A stretch of 64,000 nt of DNA from Acidobacteriota bacterium (GTDB lineage: Bacteria; Acidobacteriota; Blastocatellia; Pyrinomonadales; Pyrinomonadaceae): the NCBI GenBank assembly GCA_019639195.1, contig JAHBSI010000001.1:992001-1056000 (forward strand), given 5' to 3'. The translations under genes were made by a program, and so were the position numbers. Below are positions 62,514-64,000 of the stretch, in pieces. Position 1 is the stretch's first letter; every line of letters starts with the position of its first letter. The notes under the pieces were generated by a model that saw nothing but the letters and a program-made list of their open reading frames with translations, was not told the DNA's origin and searched no databases.

Positions 62514-64000
62514 TCAGGGCAGAGTTATGTAATAGGCCGCCCAATGCCCTGACCGGTTGCTACTAAACAGGATCGTCTTGCCGTCAAGAGAGAATATTGG
62601 GTTAGTGTCTTCGGAGGCGTCGCGCGTAAGTCTAATAACGCCGCTGCCGTCAATATTCGCAAGATAGATCTCGCTATTGCTATTGCCGTTGCCGCTTACA
62701 AAAGCGATATGTTTACTGTCGGGCGAAATGGTCGGCAGAACATCATAGCGGCGACGGAAGGTCAGGCGTTGTTCGTCGGTGCCGGTCTCGGCGTTGATGG
62801 AAAATAGCTCGAAATTGCCGATCTTGCCGCCGATCTTGTCATCGCTGAAGAAGATACGACTGCCGTCGGGGCTGAATTTTGGGTCAGTAGCAAAGCTGTT
62901 GGCGAAGTACAACTGTCTTTGCTCGGTACCGTCCGAGTTCATTATGAATAGGCCGTTCGCCGCCCGGTTATCTCCGCGGTTACTGGCAAATACGAGCCGC
63001 CGGCCATCCGGCGACCACGCAGGCGCCGCATCCGCATTAGGATGATTCGAAATATTAGTCGGCTCACCGCCGATCGCTACAGTAAATACCTCTGAATTCC
63101 CCTCGATCCTAGCCGCAAATGCAAGATTCGAACCGTCCGGCGAAATGTTTGGTGCCTGAAGGATATTCGTTGAGGCAATATTTACCTCCTTGTGTCCGGA
63201 TGAGTCGAGTGTCCAGAATTCAACATTCTCGGCCTGCATTTGAATAGCTGCAACGTATGCATCCTTGCCGGGAATCGGTATGATGCTCCGCATTTGATCA
63301 GAATTCTCTGGAAACAGCGGCCTCGGCTCGAACGGCTCAATGTTCATCACATAAACATTGTCTGTACCGGACGCATCGCTCAACAGCAGGATCTTTGTAC
63401 CGTCGCGGGACCAGGCCGCGTTGCCAACGCTCTCATTGCTATCGAGATCAACAATTTGACGGACACCGGTGCCATCGGCGTTCATGATAAAAATATCGCG
63501 ATCATCCTTATCACGAGCTGAGCTAAACAGTATTTGGGTCCCGTCAGGAGAATAGCTTGGAAAGGCGTCGTGAGCCGGATCATCGGTCAGACGACGGATC
63601 TCACCGGTCGTTAGGTCTTTGGAATAGATCTCCAGATTTCCATCTCGGTCACTCACAAATAGGATCGATCCTTCATCTGGAGCAAAAGACGGGTCGCCAT
63701 CGAAGAAAGGGCTGTCAACGATCGCGTCGATGGAACCCGTTTCGAGATCGTAAACATAGATATTTGAATCTACCCCACCATCCATGCGTTTGACACCGTT
63801 TTGGAAAAGGAAGCGTTTGCCGCCGGCAGACCACTGGCAGTTTCCAAACGTGAACGGCAATTTGACCTCGCCGCTGCCGTCGGCATTCGCGAGATACGCA
63901 GTTTTTGTGTCGCCTTGCTTATAAAACATTACCTTCGTACCGTCCGGCGCCCAAAAGCCGATGCTGAGATTCGCAATCGACTCATCGCGGCGCACATCCG
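62514..64000 (-). CDS. TolB-like beta-propeller protein (5' end cut by window edge)
   Basis: At least 493 residues are visible; the frame is open to the right edge, so the N-terminus is missing. The protein is a series of six or more PD40/WD40-like repeats with the motif SPDGTKI-FxSDRDGN, for example SYSPDGTQILFSSARD and KFSPDGSRIFFSDD. Such propellers are common in acidobacterial periplasmic proteins and sit beside Pal/TolB-type or peptidase domains. The missing N-terminus could hold a signal peptide or a catalytic domain. It is convergent with the RNase E/G gene. Confidence 0.9.
   Translation of the reverse strand, partial: DVRRDESIANLSIGFWAPDGTKVMFYKQGDTKTAYLANADGSGEVKLPFTFGNCQWSAGGKRFLFQNGVKRMDGGVDSNIYVYDLETGSIDAIVDSPFFDGDPSFAPDEGSILFVSDRDGNLEIYSKDLTTGEIRRLTDDPAHDAFPSYSPDGTQILFSSARDKDDRDIFIMNADGTGVRQIVDLDSNESVGNAAWSRDGTKILLLSDASGTDNVYVMNIEPFEPRPLFPENSDQMRSIIPIPGKDAYVAAIQMQAENVEFWTLDSSGHKEVNIASTNILQAPNISPDGSNLAFAARIEGNSEVFTVAIGGEPTNISNHPNADAAPAWSPDGRRLVFASNRGDNRAANGLFIMNSDGTEQRQLYFANSFATDPKFSPDGSRIFFSDDKIGGKIGNFELFSINAETGTDEQRLTFRRRYDVLPTISPDSKHIAFVSGNGNSNSEIYLANIDGSGVIRLTRDASEDTNPIFSLDGKTILFSSNRSGHWAAYYITLP

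Overview
The window looks like a piece of the chromosome of an acidobacterium, probably of the Blastocatellia/Pyrinomonadaceae type (inference). The grounds are moderately high GC, an Oar-like TonB-dependent receptor with an N-terminal carboxypeptidase-regulatory domain, several M16/M14/S66 secreted hydrolases, PilZ-like proteins, a Gram-negative envelope gene set (LpxL/HtrB-like acyltransferase, outer-membrane receptor) and long intergenic palindromic repeats. There is no rRNA, no CRISPR array, no prophage module and no recognisable insertion sequence. About fifty protein genes, one tRNA-Thr(CGU), one SAM-II-type riboswitch and several rho-independent terminators can be supported.

Layout. 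1-9 kb: a truncated saccharopine-dehydrogenase-like gene, a PilZ-like gene, a secreted 3D-domain protein, a thioesterase/ABC-exporter/membrane-protein operon, an SGNH hydrolase overlapped by a PD-(D/E)XK protein, and an OmpR-type two-component pair. 9-12.7 kb: a fatty-acid desaturase diverging from an ACP / ketoacyl synthase / LpxL-like acyltransferase operon. 12.8-16.5 kb: a 1239-residue flavo-iron-sulfur oxidoreductase that fuses a GltD/NfnB-like half to a PyrK/NfnA-like half. 16.6-17.3 kb: a VapBC-type toxin-antitoxin pair. 17.3-23.5 kb: acetyltransferase, asparaginase, RecN, M14 carboxypeptidase and a glycosyltransferase. 23.6-27 kb: the TonB-dependent receptor. 27-36 kb: a second PilZ-like gene, secreted proteins, a VanX-like dipeptidase, a beta-helix protein, a HerA-like ATPase, NamZ and YegP. 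36-44 kb: an S66 carboxypeptidase, a glycogen debranching enzyme and a three-gene methionine/homoserine operon led by a SAM-II riboswitch and a strong terminator. 44-49 kb: tRNA-Thr, a CI-like repressor plus ImmA-type protease, and a paired M16 peptidase operon, ended by a 600-bp field of REP-like palindromes. 49-55 kb: DUF2585, a GrdB-like protein, DUF4149 and a polysaccharide cluster (WecG, GT4 and a divergent polyprenyl-phosphate sugar transferase followed by prmC). 55-64 kb: a NifU-like scaffold, a zinc-ribbon coiled-coil protein, a short DNA polymerase I, RNase E/G with a huge disordered insertion, and a truncated TolB-like beta-propeller.

How genes work together. The riboswitch-led operon joins aspartokinase/homoserine dehydrogenase to two cystathionine-type PLP enzymes. 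The fused kinase-dehydrogenase lacks the ACT domains that normally give feedback inhibition, so control by SAM at the RNA level may substitute (inference). The ACP/KS/acyltransferase trio looks like a dedicated lipid-building unit. The CI-like repressor and ImmA protease resemble a repressor/anti-repressor switch, with a dyad lying on the promoter between them.

Limits. Calls rest on motif reading; no database search or folding program was run. Starts were chosen from ribosome binding sites, signal peptides and family alignment from memory.
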